DNA of 64,000 nt from an uncultured Microbacterium sp. (lineage in GTDB: Bacteria; Actinomycetota; Actinomycetes; Actinomycetales; Microbacteriaceae). Where the stretch lies: assembly GCF_945952435.1 (NCBI RefSeq), contig NZ_CAMFHZ010000017.1, forward strand, positions 1-64,000, given 5' to 3'. The position numbers and the translations under genes were made by a program. The first letter of the stretch is position 1. Every line of letters starts with the position of its first letter. This document shows positions 54,578 through 64,000 of the stretch, in pieces. The notes beneath the pieces are model-generated. The model was not told the origin of the DNA, ran no database searches, and saw only the letters and a list, made by a program, of their open reading frames with translations.

Positions 54578-57211
54578 ATGTCGTCGTCAGCGTCCCGCAA
54601 CGAGATTCCCGACAAGCCCGCCCTGGAAGGCCTCGAAGCGAAGTGGGGTGAGCGCTGGGCGGCCGACGGCACCTATCTGTTCGACCGCGCGCGGGCCTCG
54701 CAGGCAGGGCGCGACGGCGTCTTCTCGATCGACACTCCCCCGCCGACCGCGAGCGGGAGCCTGCACATCGGTCACGTGTTCAGCTACACGCACACCGACG
54801 TCAAGGCGCGCTTCGAGCGGATGCGCGGCAAGAACGTGTTCTACCCGATGGGCTGGGACGACAACGGTCTGCCCACCGAGCGCCGCGTGCAGAACTACTA
54901 CGGCGTGCGCTGCGACCCGTCGCTCCCCTACGATCCCGACTTCACCCCGCCGTTCGAGGGCGGCGACAACAAGTCGTCCCGCGCCGCGGATCAACTCCCG
55001 ATCAGCCGGCGCAACTTCATCGAGCTCTGCGAGAGACTCACCGAGGAGGACGAGAAGCAGTTCGAGGCGCTGTTCCGCCAGCTCGGGCTCAGCGTCGACT
55101 GGACGCAGACCTACCGGACGATCTCGAACGAGTCGATCCGTCAGAGCCAGCTCGCGTTCCTGCGCAACCTCGAACGCGGAGAGGCCTACCAGTCGCTCGC
55201 CCCGACGCTCTGGGACGTCGACTTCCGCTCCGCGATCGCCCAGGCCGAGCTCGAGGACCGCGACCAGCAGGCGTCGTACCACACGATCGACTTCCCGTTC
55301 GCGGACGGATCGGGCCACATCACGATCGAGACCACGCGCCCCGAGCTGCTGCCCGCGTGCGTGGCGATCGTGACCCACCCGGAGGGTCCGCACAAGCACC
55401 TCATCGGCACGAAGGTGCGCACGCCGTTCTTCGACGCCGACATCGAGATCCACGGCCACCACCTCGCCCAGCCCGACAAGGGCACGGGAGCGGCGATGGT
55501 CTGCACCTTCGGCGACGTGACAGACATCGTGTGGTGGCGCGAGCTGCGCACGGCGGACGGACGCGATCTGCCGAACATGACCACGATCGGCTTGGACGGC
55601 CGGTTCCTGCCGGACGCTCCGGCATCGGTCGGCGATGCGGGCGCCGCGTCCTGGTACGTCGAGAACATGGCGGGCAAGACGGTCTTCTCGGCCCGCAAGG
55701 CGCTCGTGGAGAAGCTGCAGGAGACGGGCGCGATGACCGCCGTCGGCAAGCCGTTCCACCACGCCGTGAAGTTCTTCGAGAAGGGTGACCGCCCCCTCGA
55801 GATCGTGTCGACGCGTCAGTGGTACATCCGCAACGGCGCCAGGGACGCGGAGCTGCGCGAACAGCTCCTGCGCAACGGCGCGGAGCTGGACTGGCACCCC
55901 GAGTTCATGCGCGTGCGCTACGAGAACTGGGTCGGCGGTCTCACCGGCGACTGGCTCGTGTCCCGGCAGCGGTTCTTCGGCGTGCCGATCCCGCTCTGGT
56001 ACGCGCTCGACGAGAACGGCGAGCGGGACTACGACCGTGTGCTCGTGCCGGACGCGGCGCAGCTACCGATCGACCCGACCACCGACGTGCCGGCCGGGTA
56101 CACCGAGGCGCAGCGGGGCACGGCGGGAGGCTTCGCGGCGGAGGCCGACATCCTCGACACCTGGGCCACCTCTTCGCTCACCCCGCAGCTCGCGGGCGGC
56201 TGGGAGCGCGACACCGAGCTGTGGGACCTCGTCTCGCCGATGGATCTGCGCCCCCAGGGCCAGGACATCATCCGCACCTGGTTGTTCTCGACCATGCTGC
56301 GTTCGACCCTCGAGGACCACCGTTCCCCGTGGCGCAACGCGGCGATCAGCGGCTTCATCGTCGACCCCGACCGCAAGAAGATGTCGAAGTCCAAGGGCAA
56401 TGTCGTCACCCCCGCCGACATCCTCGACGCGCACGGATCCGACGCGGTGCGCTACTGGTCGGCCTCCAGCCGTCTCGGTGCCGACGCGGCGTTCGACCCG
56501 CAGAACCCGACGCAGGTGAAGATCGGCCGCCGACTGGCGATCAAGATCCTGAACGCCGCGAAGTTCGTGCTGTCGTTCCCGGTGACGGAGGGGGCGCAGA
56601 TCACGCACGCGATCGACGCCTCGATGCTCGCGACGCTCGACCAGGTCGTGCGGGACGCGACGACGGCGTTCGAGAACTACGATCAGGCTCGCGCGTTGGA
56701 GATCACGGAGGCGTTCTTCTGGACGTTCTGCGACGACTACCTCGAACTCGTCAAGGAGCGCGCCTACGATCGCACGAACGTCGGTCAGGCCTCAGCCGCG
56801 CTCGCGCTGCGCACCGCGCTGTCCACCCTGCTCCGTCTGCTCGCCCCGGTCGTCGCGTTCGCCACCGAGGAGGCGTGGAGCTGGTTCGAGGACGGATCCG
56901 TCCACACGGCGCCCTGGCCCGAGGCACGCTCCCTCAGCGATGGCGACGAGGGCGTCGGGGACCCGGCCGTCCTCGCGACCGCGAGCAAGGCGCTCATCGG
57001 GATCCGTCGCGCGAAGACCGAGGCGAAGGTCTCCCAGAAGACGCCGATCTCGTCGGCCACCGTCGCCGCCCCGGTCGCCGAGATCGCCGCGCTGCAGGCT
57101 GCTGCGGACGACCTGCGCGCCGTCGGCCGGATCGCGCGGATCTCCTTCGTCGAGGCCGATGAACTGCAGGTCACCGGCATCGAGCTGGCCCCCGACGAGG
57201 AGGCGCGCTGA
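54578..57211 (+). CDS. valS: Valyl-tRNA synthetase
   Basis: It charges tRNA-Val and edits threonine. The 877-residue product shows HIGH at residues 63-66 (GSLHIGHVFSYTHTD), the valine-specific domain blocks PPFEGGDNKSSRAADQLPISRRNFIELCERL, editing-domain stretches TIETTRPELLPACVAIV and DKGTGAAMVCTFGD, and KMSKS at 601-605 ([19 protein letters not shown]). The C-terminal helical arm is short. GAGGAGATCC gives a strong ribosome-binding site. The last base of its stop is the A... of the next gene's region: the following ATG begins at base 57211, so TGATG couples them. Confidence 0.97.
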   Translation: MSSSASRNEIPDKPALEGLEAKWGERWAADGTYLFDRARASQAGRDGVFSIDTPPPTASGSLHIGHVFSYTHTDVKARFERMRGKNVFYPMGWDDNGLPTERRVQNYYGVRCDPSLPYDPDFTPPFEGGDNKSSRAADQLPISRRNFIELCERLTEEDEKQFEALFRQLGLSVDWTQTYRTISNESIRQSQLAFLRNLERGEAYQSLAPTLWDVDFRSAIAQAELEDRDQQASYHTIDFPFADGSGHITIETTRPELLPACVAIVTHPEGPHKHLIGTKVRTPFFDADIEIHGHHLAQPDKGTGAAMVCTFGDVTDIVWWRELRTADGRDLPNMTTIGLDGRFLPDAPASVGDAGAASWYVENMAGKTVFSARKALVEKLQETGAMTAVGKPFHHAVKFFEKGDRPLEIVSTRQWYIRNGARDAELREQLLRNGAELDWHPEFMRVRYENWVGGLTGDWLVSRQRFFGVPIPLWYALDENGERDYDRVLVPDAAQLPIDPTTDVPAGYTEAQRGTAGGFAAEADILDTWATSSLTPQLAGGWERDTELWDLVSPMDLRPQGQDIIRTWLFSTMLRSTLEDHRSPWRNAAISGFIVDPDRKKMSKSKGNVVTPADILDAHGSDAVRYWSASSRLGADAAFDPQNPTQVKIGRRLAIKILNAAKFVLSFPVTEGAQITHAIDASMLATLDQVVRDATTAFENYDQARALEITEAFFWTFCDDYLELVKERAYDRTNVGQASAALALRTALSTLLRLLAPVVAFATEEAWSWFEDGSVHTAPWPEARSLSDGDEGVGDPAVLATASKALIGIRRAKTEAKVSQKTPISSATVAAPVAEIAALQAAADDLRAVGRIARISFVEADELQVTGIELAPDEEAR

Positions 57212-57471
57212 TGCAGCTCGGGACGCGCTGGGCCGCGGGATCGGAGCCGCCGGCGTCGGTTCCCGCAGCCCTGCGACCCGGGATCGCCGAGGCGGAGGCC
57301 CGCAGCGTCGCCGGAGGGACGCTGAGTCTGCAGACCGGCGCGCTGAACGTGCTCCGCGGCACCTGGACCCTCACCTGGCTCGAGGGCCGCCCGATCGCGG
57401 AGCTCGACACCGGGTGGGAGGTCTCGCGCACCGCGTCCGGCGAGGTGGTCGTCCGCCCGTTCGAGGACTGA
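57211..57471 (+). CDS. Small conserved protein coupled to valS, function unknown
   Basis: An 86-residue soluble protein whose start overlaps the valS stop (TGATG). It begins with basic and Gly/Pro-rich residues (MQLGTRWAAGSEPPASVP) and ends in a predicted beta-rich half (VLRGTWTLTWLEGRPIAELDTGWEVSRTASGEVVVRPFED). I do not recognise a family. Tight coupling suggests that its amount follows valyl-tRNA synthetase, but no role can be stated. Confidence 0.7.
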   Translation: MQLGTRWAAGSEPPASVPAALRPGIAEAEARSVAGGTLSLQTGALNVLRGTWTLTWLEGRPIAELDTGWEVSRTASGEVVVRPFED

Positions 57472-57509
57472 GCCGCCCGGCGCCCCGGCGTCCGACGGTC
57501 GACCCGACG

Positions 57510-58688
57510 TCAGGAGGCCGCGGCCCGCGCCGCCACGAACGCCGTCACGCAGCGCTCGACCTGCTCGGGCGTGTGCGCGGCCGACAGCTGGACCCGGATC
57601 CGTGCGAGCCCCCGCGGGACGACGGGGAAGCTGAACGCCGTCACGTAGACGCCCTGCCGCTGCATTTCCGCCGCGATCCGGGCGGTCAGCGCCGCATCCC
57701 CGAACATGACCGGAACGATCGGGTGCTCACCGGGGAGGAGTTCGAAACCCTCCTCCGTCATCCGCCGGCGGAACAGCGCCGCGTTCTCCTGCACCCGCGT
57801 GCGCAGGGCACCGGATCCCTCCACGAGATCGAGAGCGGTCAGGGTGCCCGCCACGATGGACGGGGCGAGCGTGTTCGAGAACAGGTAGGGACGGGCCCGC
57901 TGACGCAGCAGCTCCACGATCTGCCGGTGCCCGGCCACGTAGCCGCCCGAGGCGCCGCCGAGCGCCTTGCCGAAGGTGCCCGTATAGATGTCGACGCGCC
58001 CCTCGACCCCGCACAGCTCCGGCGTGCCGCGCCCGTGGGCGCCGATGAACCCGACCGCGTGCGAGTCGTCGACGAAGACGAGCGCGCCGTACCGGTCGGC
58101 CAGGTCGCAGATCTCCGCCAACGGGGCGATGTAGCCGTCCATGGAGAACACGCCGTCGGTCACGATCACGCGGAAGCGCGCGTCGGCCGCGGCCCGGAGC
58201 TGCGCCTCCAGATCGGCCATGTCACGGTTGCGGTAGCGCAGCCGACGCGCCTTCGAGAGGCGGATGCCGTCGATGATCGACGCATGGTTCAACTCGTCCG
58301 AGATGATCGCGTCCTCCGCCGAGAACAGGGTCTCGAAGACACCGCCGTTCGCGTCGAAGCAGGAGGAGAACAGGATCGCGTCGTCGGTGCCGAGGAATGC
58401 GGCGAGGCGTTCCTCGAGTGCCAGGTGCTGCTCCTGGGTCCCGCAGATGAACCGCACGCTGGCCAGTCCATAGCCCCAGTCGTCGAGGGCGGCCTTCGCC
58501 GCGTCGACCAGGCGCGGGTCGTCGGCGAGACCGAGGTAGTTGTTCGCGCAGAAGTTCAGCACCTCCGCGCCGTCCGCCACGATCTCCGCGCGCTGCGGAC
58601 CGCGGATCCCTCGCTCGTGCTTGGTGAGGCCCGCCTCCTCGATCTCCGCGAGCTGCTGGGACAGGTGCTGCCGGAATGCTCCGTACAT
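57510..58688 (-). CDS. kbl: Glycine C-acetyltransferase
   Basis: It splits 2-amino-3-ketobutyrate with CoA into glycine and acetyl-CoA, the second step of threonine degradation. The 392-residue PLP enzyme has [59 protein letters not shown] and the PLP lysine in [15 protein letters not shown], which are the standard blocks. AGAGAGAAGAAG precedes the ATG. It follows tdh by 25 bases, on the same strand. Confidence 0.96.
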   Translation of the reverse strand: MYGAFRQHLSQQLAEIEEAGLTKHERGIRGPQRAEIVADGAEVLNFCANNYLGLADDPRLVDAAKAALDDWGYGLASVRFICGTQEQHLALEERLAAFLGTDDAILFSSCFDANGGVFETLFSAEDAIISDELNHASIIDGIRLSKARRLRYRNRDMADLEAQLRAAADARFRVIVTDGVFSMDGYIAPLAEICDLADRYGALVFVDDSHAVGFIGAHGRGTPELCGVEGRVDIYTGTFGKALGGASGGYVAGHRQIVELLRQRARPYLFSNTLAPSIVAGTLTALDLVEGSGALRTRVQENAALFRRRMTEEGFELLPGEHPIVPVMFGDAALTARIAAEMQRQGVYVTAFSFPVVPRGLARIRVQLSAAHTPEQVERCVTAFVAARAAAS

Positions 58689-58713
58689 GGTCTTCTTCTC
58701 TCTCGTGGGGCGA

Positions 58714-59757
58714 TCAGAGCCGGGTCCAGTCGAGGATGATCTTCCCCGTTCCTGCGGCGGCCGCGGCGTCGAACGCCTGCGCCCAGTCGCGCGCGGGGAG
58801 CACCTCGGCGATGATCCGCGTGATGGAGTCGCGCAGCACGGGACTCGTCTGCAGCATCGCCCCCATCGCGTTCCAGGTCTCGAACATCTCACGGCCGTAG
58901 ATGCCCTTCACCGTCAGCATGTGGGTGACGATCTTGCCCCAGTCCACCCCGAACGGTCCCGTCGGCAGGCCGAGCATCGCGATCCTGCCGCCGTGGTTCA
59001 TGTTGTCGATCATCGCGGGCAGGGCGGTGGGGGCACCGCTCATCTCGAAGCCGACGTCGAAGCCCTCGCGCATGCCGAGCGCGCGCTGCGCGTCGGCGAT
59101 GTCCTCGCGGGAGACGTCGACGACCGTGTCCGCCCCCATCTCGCGGGCGAGGGCGAGCCGCGGTGCGCTGACGTCGGTCGCCGCGATGAAGCGCGCACCC
59201 ACGTGCCGCGCGATCGCGATCGCCATGAGTCCGATGGGACCGCACCCGGTGACGAGGACGTCCTCGCCCACGAGCGGAAAGGCGAGCGCGGTGTGCACGG
59301 CGTTCCCGAGCGGATCGAAGATCGCGCCGAGCTCGGGCGTCACATCCGCATGATGCACCCACACGTTGGTCGCGGGCAGCGTCAGGAACTCCGCGAACGC
59401 GCCGTCGCGCTGCACGCCGAGGCCGATCGTCCTGATGCACATCTGCCGACGGCCCGCGCGACAGTTCCGGCACATCCCGCAGACGATGTGCCCTTCGCCC
59501 GAGACGCGGTCCCCGACGGCGATGTCGTGCACGAGCGGGCCGATCTCGACCACCTCGCCGTAGAACTCGTGACCGGGGACGAGCGGCGCCCTGACCGCCG
59601 AGGCGGCCCAGTCGTCCCACCGCCGGATGTGCAGATCGGTGCCGCAGATGCCGGTGCGGAGCACGCGGATGACCACCTCGTCGGGACCCGCGACCGGATC
59701 CGGCCGATCCACGAGCTCCAGCCCCGCGTGCGGACCGTCCTTGAACAAAGCCTTCAT
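58714..59757 (-). CDS. tdh: L-threonine 3-dehydrogenase
   Basis: It oxidises threonine to 2-amino-3-ketobutyrate with NAD, feeding kbl. The 347-residue zinc enzyme shows catalytic-zinc residues in GICGTDLH and GHEFYGE, the structural-zinc cluster [15 protein letters not shown], and the NAD motif [15 protein letters not shown]. WAMxx-type C-terminal sequences also match. It is divergent from a LysR gene that probably controls it. Confidence 0.96.
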   Translation of the reverse strand: MKALFKDGPHAGLELVDRPDPVAGPDEVVIRVLRTGICGTDLHIRRWDDWAASAVRAPLVPGHEFYGEVVEIGPLVHDIAVGDRVSGEGHIVCGMCRNCRAGRRQMCIRTIGLGVQRDGAFAEFLTLPATNVWVHHADVTPELGAIFDPLGNAVHTALAFPLVGEDVLVTGCGPIGLMAIAIARHVGARFIAATDVSAPRLALAREMGADTVVDVSREDIADAQRALGMREGFDVGFEMSGAPTALPAMIDNMNHGGRIAMLGLPTGPFGVDWGKIVTHMLTVKGIYGREMFETWNAMGAMLQTSPVLRDSITRIIAEVLPARDWAQAFDAAAAAGTGKIILDWTRL

Positions 59758-59782
59758 GCTTCGATCTCATCGCGTCGCACTC

Positions 59783-59829
59783 TGTAGATCAAGGCTCACT
59801 GTCTGGATTGATCTTTAAGTCTGTCTACA
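59783..59829. promoter_or_regulatory. Inverted repeats between tdh and the LysR gene
   Basis: AGATCAA (59786-59792) and TTGATCT (59808-59814) are perfect inverted arms with a 15-base spacer, and an outer pair TGTAGA (59783-59788) and TCTACA (59824-59829) surrounds them. They lie in the 87-base divergent promoter, which is also more AT-rich than the surroundings. They are plausible LysR-type binding sites controlling tdh-kbl. Confidence 0.5.
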
Positions 59830-59844
59830 TGCTTTGATGAACAT

Positions 59845-60747
59845 ATGCAGCTGCAGCAGCTTCAGATGCTTCGCGAACTCGGCGCCCTCGGCAGCGTCAC
59901 GGCCGTCGCCGAGGCGCTCCGCGTCACTCCCTCCGCGGTCTCGCAGCAATTGGCCGCGCTGCAACGGGGCGTTCGCGCACCGCTCACGCGGCGGCAGGGG
60001 CGATCGCTCGTGCTCACCCCCGCGGGCGAGGCGTTGGCCGAGGCGGGTGCCGCCGCGCTCGATGCGATGGCGGCGGCGCGCTCCGCCGTCGACGACTTCG
60101 AGGCGACCGAGGCGGGCGTCGTCACGGTGAGCGGATTCCTCAGTGCCGCCCAGGCGCTGTTCGGGCCGCTCCTGCGCGAGCTCGGCACGGGTCGCGACGT
60201 TCCCGCGATCCGGTTCACAGACGAGGACGTCGCGCAGAGCGAGTTCCCCGCACTGACCGCGCGATACGATCTCGTGCTCGCGCATCGGATGGAGCACAGC
60301 CCGCCGTGGCCGACGACGGGGATCCGCGTGCTCACGCTCGCCACGGAACCGCTCGACGTCGCCCTCGCCCCCGAGCATCCGCTGGCGCGGCGGACCTCGC
60401 TGTTCCCCGCCGACGTCGTCGGAGAGCGCTGGGTGACGAGTCGAGCCGGCTACTCCCCCGACGACGTGCTGCGCACGATCTCCGCCGTCACCAATCGGCC
60501 CGCGGAGATCGTGCACCGCATCAACGACTACGGCGTCGCCGCCTCCGTCATCGCGACCGGCGACGTGATCGGCGTCCTCCCCCGCTACACCTCGGCCGTC
60601 GGCGACTCGGTCGTCCGCCGCCCGCTGCAGTACGTGAGCACGAACCGCATGATCGATCTGCTGGCCCGACCGGAGAACCTGCGACGACGATCCGTCCGCA
60701 TCGTGTCCGAGGCGCTCTCCCGGGTGATGGCGGCCCTGACGCGCTGA
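59845..60747 (+). CDS. LysR family transcriptional regulator
   Basis: A DNA-binding regulator of 300 residues. The helix-turn-helix is LQMLRELGALGSVTAVAEALRVTPSAVSQQLAALQRG, close to the usual LysR pattern, and the effector domain includes GVVTVSGFLSAAQALFGPLLREL, ARYDLVLAHRMEHSPP, GERWVTSRAGYSPDDVL and ATGDVIGVLPRYT. By position it should respond to threonine or glycine status and control the divergent tdh-kbl genes; this is inference. The next gene starts 25 bases downstream. Confidence 0.9.
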   Translation: MQLQQLQMLRELGALGSVTAVAEALRVTPSAVSQQLAALQRGVRAPLTRRQGRSLVLTPAGEALAEAGAAALDAMAAARSAVDDFEATEAGVVTVSGFLSAAQALFGPLLRELGTGRDVPAIRFTDEDVAQSEFPALTARYDLVLAHRMEHSPPWPTTGIRVLTLATEPLDVALAPEHPLARRTSLFPADVVGERWVTSRAGYSPDDVLRTISAVTNRPAEIVHRINDYGVAASVIATGDVIGVLPRYTSAVGDSVVRRPLQYVSTNRMIDLLARPENLRRRSVRIVSEALSRVMAALTR

Positions 60748-60760
60748 CCGGTGACTCGCC

Positions 60761-60766
60761 TAGGCT
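60761..60766 (+). promoter_or_regulatory. Putative -10 element of the M3 peptidase gene
   Basis: TAGGCT is followed by six bases and the ATG at 60773, suggesting a leaderless transcript. Confidence 0.4.
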
Positions 60767-60772
60767 CGGAGC

Positions 60773-62824
60773 ATGACGCTCGCTCCGAACCCCCTGCTGA
60801 GCCCTTCTGGCCTGCCGTACGCGGTGCCCGACTACGCCGCCATCCGTCCCGAGCACTACGTGCCGGCCTTCCACGCCGGCTTCGAGGAGCAGCGCGCCGA
60901 GATCCGCGCGATCACGGACAACCCGTCGACGCCGACCTTCGCGAACACCGTGGAGGCTCTGGAGCGCAGCGGCGAACTGCTCGACCGGGCCGCGCATGCC
61001 TTCTACACCGTGAGCTCCGCCGACGCGACCGCGCAGATCCAGGAGGTCGACGAGCAGCTCGCGCCCCTGATGGCCGCGCACCAGGACGCGATCCTCCTCG
61101 ACGGGGCGCTGTACGCGCGCGTCGCGCACGTGCACGCACAGCTCGAGGACGCCGACCTCTCGCCGGAGCAGCGCCGCCTCGTCGAGCGTCGACACCGCGA
61201 GATGACGCTCGCGGGGGCGGCCCTGGACGACGAGGCCAAGGCCCGACTGACCGCGCTCAATCAGCGCCTGTCCACACTCAGCACCGTGTTCGAGAAGAAC
61301 CTGCTGGCCGACACCAACGACCTCGCCGTCATCGTGGACGACCCGGCGCAGCTCGACGGTCTCAGCGCCGGGGAGCTCTCCGCCGCGGCCCGCGCCGCCT
61401 CCGAGCGCGGTCTCGAGGGCCGCTACCTGCTCACGCTTCCCCTGTTCACCGGGCATCCCGCGCTCGCCTCTCTCCGCGACCGCGACACGCGCCGCCGCGT
61501 CCTGCAGGCCTCTCGCGCGCGCGGCGCCCGAGGCAATGCCCACGACAACCGCGCCGTGCTGGCCGAGATCGCGGCCCTCCGTGCCGAGAGGGCGGCGCTG
61601 CTCGGCGCTCAGACGCACGCCGCCGCGGTGACCGCCGACGAGACCGCAGGTTCCCCGGAACGCGTCGAGGCCCTGCTCCGCGAGCTCGCAGCTCCTGCGG
61701 CTCGCAATGCCGCCGCGGAGCGGGACGCGCGCCAGCGTTTCGTGGACGCCACCGAGCCGATCCCGTACACGCTCGAAGCGCACGACTGGGCCTACGTCAC
61801 TGAACGGCTGCGCACCGCGGAGCACGACATCGACACCGCCGCCCTGCGCCCCTGGTTCGAGGCGGAGCGGGTGCTGCGCGACGGCGTGTTCGCCGCCGCC
61901 GGACGGCTCTACGGACTGACCTTCGCGGAGCGTCCCGATCTTCCGAGCTACCACCCCGACGCACGCACGTTCGAGGTGTTCGAAGAGGACGGCACCCCTC
62001 TGGGCCTGTACGTCCTGGACCTCTACACCCGGGACAGCAAGCGCGGCGGGGCGTGGATGAACCCGATCGTCAGCCAGTCCGCGCTCCGCGGGACCAGACC
62101 GGTCGTCGCGAACAACCTCAACGTCGCGAAGCCGGCCGACGGCGAGCCGACCCTGCTCACGCTCGACGAGGTCACGACGCTGTTCCACGAGTTCGGGCAC
62201 GCCCTGCACGGGCTGTTCTCCGATGTGACCTACCCGCACTTCTCCGGGACCAACGTGTTCCGCGACTTCGTCGAGTTCCCCAGCCAGGTGAACGAGATGT
62301 GGATCCTCTGGCCCGAGATCCTCGGCTCCTACGCCCGCCACCACGAGACGGGCGAGCCGCTGCCGGACGACCTCGTCGAACGCCTCAGGGCCACCGAGAC
62401 GTTCGACCAGGGCTTCGCGACGAGCGAGTACCTCGCCGCCGCGTGGCTGGATCAGGCGCTGCACGGGCTGCGCCCCGGCGAGACGATCGACGACGTCGCC
62501 GCGTTCGAGGCACGCGCGCTCGCGGACATCGGCCTGGACTCGTCGGTCGTGCCCACGCGCTACTCCTCGGCGTACTTCGCCCACGTGTTCTCCGGCGGCT
62601 ACAGCGCCGGCTACTACTCGTACATCTGGAGCGAGGTGCTCGACGCCGACACCGTGGAGTGGTTCCGGGAGAACGGGGGTCTCACGAGAGAGAACGGCGA
62701 GCGGTTCCGGCGACGCCTCCTGGCCGTCGGTGGCGCCAAGGACCCGTTGGAGGCCTACCGCGACTTCCGCGGGCGCGATGCGGACATCGCACCGCTGCTG
62801 ACCCGCCGCGGCCTCGACGCCTGA
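60773..62824 (+). CDS. M3 family metallopeptidase (Dcp/oligopeptidase A-like)
   Basis: A cytoplasmic zinc peptidase of 683 residues that cleaves oligopeptides. The zinc site [14 protein letters not shown] is near residue 472, with the third ligand glutamate in [15 protein letters not shown]. The upstream [22 protein letters not shown] and downstream [30 protein letters not shown] match dipeptidyl carboxypeptidase and oligopeptidase A. There is no signal peptide, which argues for peptide recycling inside the cell. It converges with clpX. Confidence 0.93.
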   Translation: MTLAPNPLLSPSGLPYAVPDYAAIRPEHYVPAFHAGFEEQRAEIRAITDNPSTPTFANTVEALERSGELLDRAAHAFYTVSSADATAQIQEVDEQLAPLMAAHQDAILLDGALYARVAHVHAQLEDADLSPEQRRLVERRHREMTLAGAALDDEAKARLTALNQRLSTLSTVFEKNLLADTNDLAVIVDDPAQLDGLSAGELSAAARAASERGLEGRYLLTLPLFTGHPALASLRDRDTRRRVLQASRARGARGNAHDNRAVLAEIAALRAERAALLGAQTHAAAVTADETAGSPERVEALLRELAAPAARNAAAERDARQRFVDATEPIPYTLEAHDWAYVTERLRTAEHDIDTAALRPWFEAERVLRDGVFAAAGRLYGLTFAERPDLPSYHPDARTFEVFEEDGTPLGLYVLDLYTRDSKRGGAWMNPIVSQSALRGTRPVVANNLNVAKPADGEPTLLTLDEVTTLFHEFGHALHGLFSDVTYPHFSGTNVFRDFVEFPSQVNEMWILWPEILGSYARHHETGEPLPDDLVERLRATETFDQGFATSEYLAAAWLDQALHGLRPGETIDDVAAFEARALADIGLDSSVVPTRYSSAYFAHVFSGGYSAGYYSYIWSEVLDADTVEWFRENGGLTRENGERFRRRLLAVGGAKDPLEAYRDFRGRDADIAPLLTRRGLDA

Positions 62825-62860
62825 GGGCCGACGCGACGGCGAGCAGCCGCTCGTCTGCGC

Positions 62861-64000
62861 TCAGGCGCTCTTGCGCTTGCGCGACAGCACCAGCGTGGGA
62901 GGCGCTCCCTCGTCGACCGCGGCGCGAGTCACGACGACCTTCTGCACGTCCTCCGCCGAGGGGATCTCGAACATGATCGGACCGAGCACGTCTTCGAGGA
63001 TCGCCCGCAGCCCCCGCGCGCCGGTCTTGCGCTCGACGGCGAGGTCGGCGATGGAGCGCAGCGCCTCCTCTTCGAACTCCAGTTCGACGCCGTCGAGCTC
63101 GAACATCCGCTGGTACTGCTTGACGAGCGCGTTGCGCGGGCCCGTGAGGATGTCGATCAGGGCGGCCTGGTCGAGCGGCGTGACGGACGCCACGACGGGA
63201 AGACGCCCGATGAACTCGGGGATCAGACCGAACTTGTGCAGATCCTCCGGCAGCACCTCGCTGAACAGGTCGAGGTCCTTGCCCTTGTCGTGCAGGGGCG
63301 CTCCGAAGCCCACGCCGTGCTTGCCGACCCGCGCCGAGATGATGTCCTCCAGGCCCGCGAAAGCGCCCGCCACGATGAAGAGCACGTTCGTGGTGTCGAT
63401 CTGCAGGAACTCCTGGTGCGGATGCTTGCGCCCGCCCTGCGGCGGTACGGAGGCCACGGTCCCCTCGAGGATCTTCAGCAGCGCCTGCTGCACGCCCTCG
63501 CCCGACACGTCGCGGGTGATCGACGGGTTCTCCGCCTTGCGGGCGATCTTGTCGACCTCGTCGATGTAGATGATGCCCTGCTCCGCGCGCTTGACGTCGT
63601 AGTCCGCGGCCTGGATGAGCTTGAGGAGGATGTTCTCGACGTCTTCACCGACGTAGCCCGCCTCGGTGAGCGCGGTCGCGTCGGCCACCGCGAAGGGGAC
63701 GTTGAGACGCTTCGCGAGCGTCTGCGCGAGGTAGGTCTTGCCGCAGCCCGTCGGGCCGATCATCAGGATGTTGCTCTTGGCGATCTCGATCTCGTCGGCC
63801 TTCTGCTCCGCCGGGAGCAGCGTGCCGCGCGCACGCACGCGCTTGTAGTGGTTGTAGACCGCGACCGCGAGCGCACGCTTGGCCTGATCCTGCCCGACCA
63901 CGTACTCCTCGAGGAAGGAGAAGATCTCGCGGGGCTTGGGCAGATCGAACTCCGCGACCTCGCCGTTCGCGGACTCCGCCATGCGCTCTTCGATGATCTC
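62861..64000 (-). CDS. clpX: ClpX, ATPase subunit of ClpXP (N-terminus beyond the window)
   Basis: It unfolds tagged proteins and feeds them to ClpP. About 379 residues are visible; the reading frame continues past the right edge (EIIEER before [12 protein letters not shown]), so the N-terminal zinc-binding domain lies outside the window. The AAA+ parts are complete: Walker [19 protein letters not shown], pore loop GYVGED, Walker [12 protein letters not shown], the RKH loop [12 protein letters not shown], the sensor region [11 protein letters not shown], and IGF-type ClpP loop sequence. It is in its usual orientation, with clpP expected outside to the right. Confidence 0.95.
   Translation of the reverse strand, partial: EIIEERMAESANGEVAEFDLPKPREIFSFLEEYVVGQDQAKRALAVAVYNHYKRVRARGTLLPAEQKADEIEIAKSNILMIGPTGCGKTYLAQTLAKRLNVPFAVADATALTEAGYVGEDVENILLKLIQAADYDVKRAEQGIIYIDEVDKIARKAENPSITRDVSGEGVQQALLKILEGTVASVPPQGGRKHPHQEFLQIDTTNVLFIVAGAFAGLEDIISARVGKHGVGFGAPLHDKGKDLDLFSEVLPEDLHKFGLIPEFIGRLPVVASVTPLDQAALIDILTGPRNALVKQYQRMFELDGVELEFEEEALRSIADLAVERKTGARGLRAILEDVLGPIMFEIPSAEDVQKVVVTRAAVDEGAPPTLVLSRKRKSA

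Overview
The window is about 70% GC, uses GTG starts often, and has a strongly conserved actinobacterial core gene order (ileS-folC-DUF4233-ndk; rplU-rpmA-obg-proB-proA-nadD-rsfS; a translational T-box before ileS; kbl-tdh; clpX). This points to a Microbacteriaceae chromosome, most likely Microbacterium or a close relative. That is inference from gene order and protein family, not from a database search.

Left edge (1-2,240): an integrated mobile element ends here. The 3' part of a large serine recombinase gene runs in from the edge and is followed by three copies of a 13-bp direct repeat. The comEC competence gene is then cut inside its conserved SGLSHLTAVSG-ANC motif. The intact upstream gene comEA is retained.

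2,340-12,350: leuS, an App1-like phosphatase, a 3-methyladenine-glycosylase-like protein, a ThrE-type threonine/serine exporter, a Tat-exported metallophosphoesterase followed by a lipoprotein and a membrane protein (overlapping stops and starts), and an FAD monooxygenase-like gene.

12,444-18,150: a Wadjet/MksBEF-type operon jetA-jetB-jetC (DUF3375, DUF4194, SMC-like ATPase) with no jetD/mksG nuclease next to it. It lies just downstream of tRNA-Ala(GGC) and a strong terminator.

18,265-25,265: a LysR regulator faces a set made of an Orn/Lys/Arg-decarboxylase-fold enzyme, an APC permease, a universal stress protein, a LysA-like decarboxylase and a Nudix hydrolase. A perfect 19-bp palindrome lies in the divergent promoter region.

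25,296-38,434: an FdhF-like molybdoenzyme with FdhD, then the housekeeping run rsfS, a disordered membrane protein, nadD, a His-tailed small membrane protein, proA, proB, obg, rpmA and rplU. DUF4031 and an RNase E/G follow.

38,709-48,865: a VKOR-family protein; a permease plus flavin amine oxidase pair; ndk, DUF4233, folC and ileS with a T-box leader; and a pentapeptide-repeat protein.

48,894-64,000: an LppP/LprE lipoprotein; a complete peptide/nickel-type ABC importer with a fused double ATPase; valS with a small coupled gene; kbl-tdh (threonine to glycine) facing a LysR regulator; an M3 oligopeptidase; and clpX, cut by the right edge.

Several genes carry a TANNNT-like hexamer 6-7 bases before the start codon, with no separate Shine-Dalgarno sequence. 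This suggests leaderless transcripts. No CRISPR array, rRNA or complete insertion sequence was seen, and no gene-free stretch exceeds 300 bases.
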